Positions 63,017-64,000 of a stretch of DNA of 64,000 nucleotides are shown here, in pieces; within the stretch, counting starts at the first letter, position 1; every line of letters begins with the position of its first letter. A program made the position numbers and the translations under genes. The notes beneath the pieces are model-generated. The model searched no databases and was not told where the DNA came from. It saw nothing but the letters and a program-made list of their open reading frames with translations. The stretch is from Choricystis sp. odSpoLacu1 (taxonomy: Eukaryota; Chlorophyta; Trebouxiophyceae): the NCBI GenBank assembly GCA_958009055.1, contig OY253659.1, forward strand, positions 558,001-622,000, in the 5' to 3' direction.

Positions 63017-63755
63017 ATGGGCCCACCCACCCACACGCCCACCACCATCCCGTTTCGCGGCGCCACCCTCGCCGCCTGCGTCACGCGCCCGCCGTCCTCC
63101 CCTCTCCCCGTCGCCGTCGTCCTGACTCACGGCGCCAGCGGCGACGCAGACAGCGGCAGGTTGCCAGTGATTGCGTCCGCGTTGGCGAGTGCAGGCCTGC
63201 CCACGGTGGGGGTGACGTGTGCGTCGTCGTCGTTGGCAACGCGTGCGGCCGCGCTGGCGGCGGGCGCAGCCCACGCGCGCCAGGAACTGGGGGTGGCTGG
63301 CATTGTGTATGGGGGACACTCCTTTGGCGCTCGTGCGGCGGTGGTAGCGGCAGAAGAAAAGAGTGAGCTGGCCGCTGTCGCCGTCTTGCTGTCCTCCTTC
63401 CCGCTCCACCCGCCCGGCCGACCCGCTGCGGCCACCTCCGCCGACCAGGGCGGCCTGCTCACCAAACTAACAGTCCCAGCCGTCATGCTGCGCGGCGGGC
63501 GGGACCCGTTTTCCGCGCAGGACGCGTGGGAGGGGGCGCGAGCGGCCGCGCGCGCGGCGGGGGGCGTGGCTGACCGCCATCGACGTGCCTGGCGGCGACC
63601 ACAGCCTGCGGTCCCGGCAGGGTGAAGCCGTCGTCACAGCCGCCATCGAGGCCGCGGCGGCTGCGGTGGCTGAGGTTGCGCAGGCGTGGGTGGCGGGAGG
63701 AGAAGGAGAGCGACGCGACGGCAGCGGCGTGCCAAAAAAACGAAAGCGCGCGTGA
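63017..63755 (+). CDS. TEX30/KANSL3-type alpha/beta hydrolase-fold protein with nuclear signal; frame break
   Basis: ATG at 63017. The fold is recognisable: VAVVLTHGASGDADSGRL, then VTCASSSLATRAAAL, the nucleophile elbow GIVYGGHSFGARAAVVAA, a loop LLSSFPLHPPGRPAA, VPAVMLRGGRDPF (acid residue) and GGDHSLRS (His). This is the TEX30/KANSL3 group. The last part lies in another frame after a G6 run (63559-63564); five G give GAWLTAIDVPGGDHSL. The protein then ends SGVPKKRKRA at 63753-63755, with PKKRKR a classical nuclear import signal, 245 residues in all. Without correction, it would stop at 63622-63624 and lose the catalytic His. Confidence 0.8.
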
Positions 63756-64000
63756 TTTTTCTTTAGTTTGATATTTTAAGTGGCTTTTTTTGCACAAAGT
63801 TTGGAGGCGAATTTCTCTACACAGCAGCGATAGGTGATTGGGGGGGGGGGGGGGCGCGTCAACGTATGAAAAAAAGAAGAGGGAAAAAACAATGTCAATA
63901 AAAAGAGAGTGAGTGGTTTTGGGGGTCCACCACATACACGGTGGGGGGGGCAGCAGAGTATAGCGCGTGTCTCGCTCTCTTTGTGTGACCGACTTTTGGG
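63756..64000. other. 3' region at the right edge
   Basis: AT-richer sequence with T-runs, a G14 run at about 63841-63854 and AATAAAAAG near 63897. No further gene could be recognised before the edge. Confidence 0.4.

Noticed and set aside
1..64000. Programmed ribosomal frameshifting as the cause of the frame breaks
   Set aside because: The sites differ in sequence, direction and position, and several need removal of one base from runs of different length; sequence error is the simpler explanation. Not excluded without RNA and protein data.
1..64000. Transposons, CRISPR arrays, integrated viruses
   Set aside because: No transposase, reverse transcriptase, capsid or repeat-spacer pattern was found in any frame read.

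Overview
The window is nuclear DNA of a green alga (Chlorophyta; the lineage cannot be fixed from the sequence alone). Four things support this: a chloroplast ATP synthase gamma subunit carrying the plant-type regulatory dithiol segment; a MyTH4-FERM kinesin of the KCBP family, which is known only from the green lineage; a TOC34-type chloroplast import GTPase; and a plant-type ferredoxin. The DNA is very GC-rich with strong G/C at third codon positions, many CA/CT microsatellites and long G or C runs. Introns are GT-AG, mostly 70-400 nt, usually with GTGAG donors. Genes are packed tightly on both strands, often sharing 120-400 nt divergent promoters. No transposon, CRISPR array, rRNA, tRNA or viral segment was recognised.

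Layout. 1-8.9 kb: a truncated Ala/Pro-rich gene (-), KCBP kinesin (+), chloroplast ATPase gamma (+), an ABHD11-like hydrolase (+). 8.9-16.3 kb: a cyclophilin joined to a SYF2 splicing-factor domain (-), a CtlX-like amidinohydrolase (+), a LamG/fibronectin-II type I membrane protein (-). 16.7-26 kb: a sphingolipid-synthase-like PAP2 protein (-), an MFS transporter (-), proline dehydrogenase (-), V-ATPase subunit c (+), a GT31 glycosyltransferase (-). 26-38.7 kb: beta-carbonic anhydrase (-), a coiled-coil protein (-), a small secreted Cys protein with a TATA box (+), cytosolic Cys-tRNA synthetase (+), NOP14 (+), an oxysterol-binding protein (-), a DNL zinc-ribbon HSP70 escort protein (-). 38.9-48.6 kb: a CinA-like/nucleotidyltransferase fusion (+), a class I aminotransferase (-), an SLC25 carrier (-), a coiled-coil gene (+), glutathione synthetase (-), an unknown Ala-rich membrane protein (+). 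49.3-64 kb: a P2A Ca2+-ATPase (+), a LysM protein (-), TOC34-like GTPase (-), ferredoxin (+), two secreted unknowns (+ and -), an organelle-targeted HNH endonuclease (-), a TEX30-like hydrolase (+).

The genes are mostly housekeeping and organelle functions: photosynthesis and plastid import, mitochondrial metabolism, vacuolar and ER ion transport, ribosome biogenesis and splicing. They do not form a pathway cluster. The clearest functional pairing is the 159-nt divergent promoter shared by the TOC GTPase and a plastid ferredoxin.

A striking feature is that nine otherwise convincing genes are out of frame by one base. In six, removing one base from a G/C run restores the frame; in three, one base is missing or two are extra. 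This looks more like homopolymer or GC-repeat length error than mass pseudogenisation, but it needs read or transcript data. The most novel-looking biology is the cyclophilin-SYF2 fusion, the acidic-N-terminal TOC34-like GTPase, the duplicated last coding segment of the aminotransferase, and the LamG/FNII surface protein.
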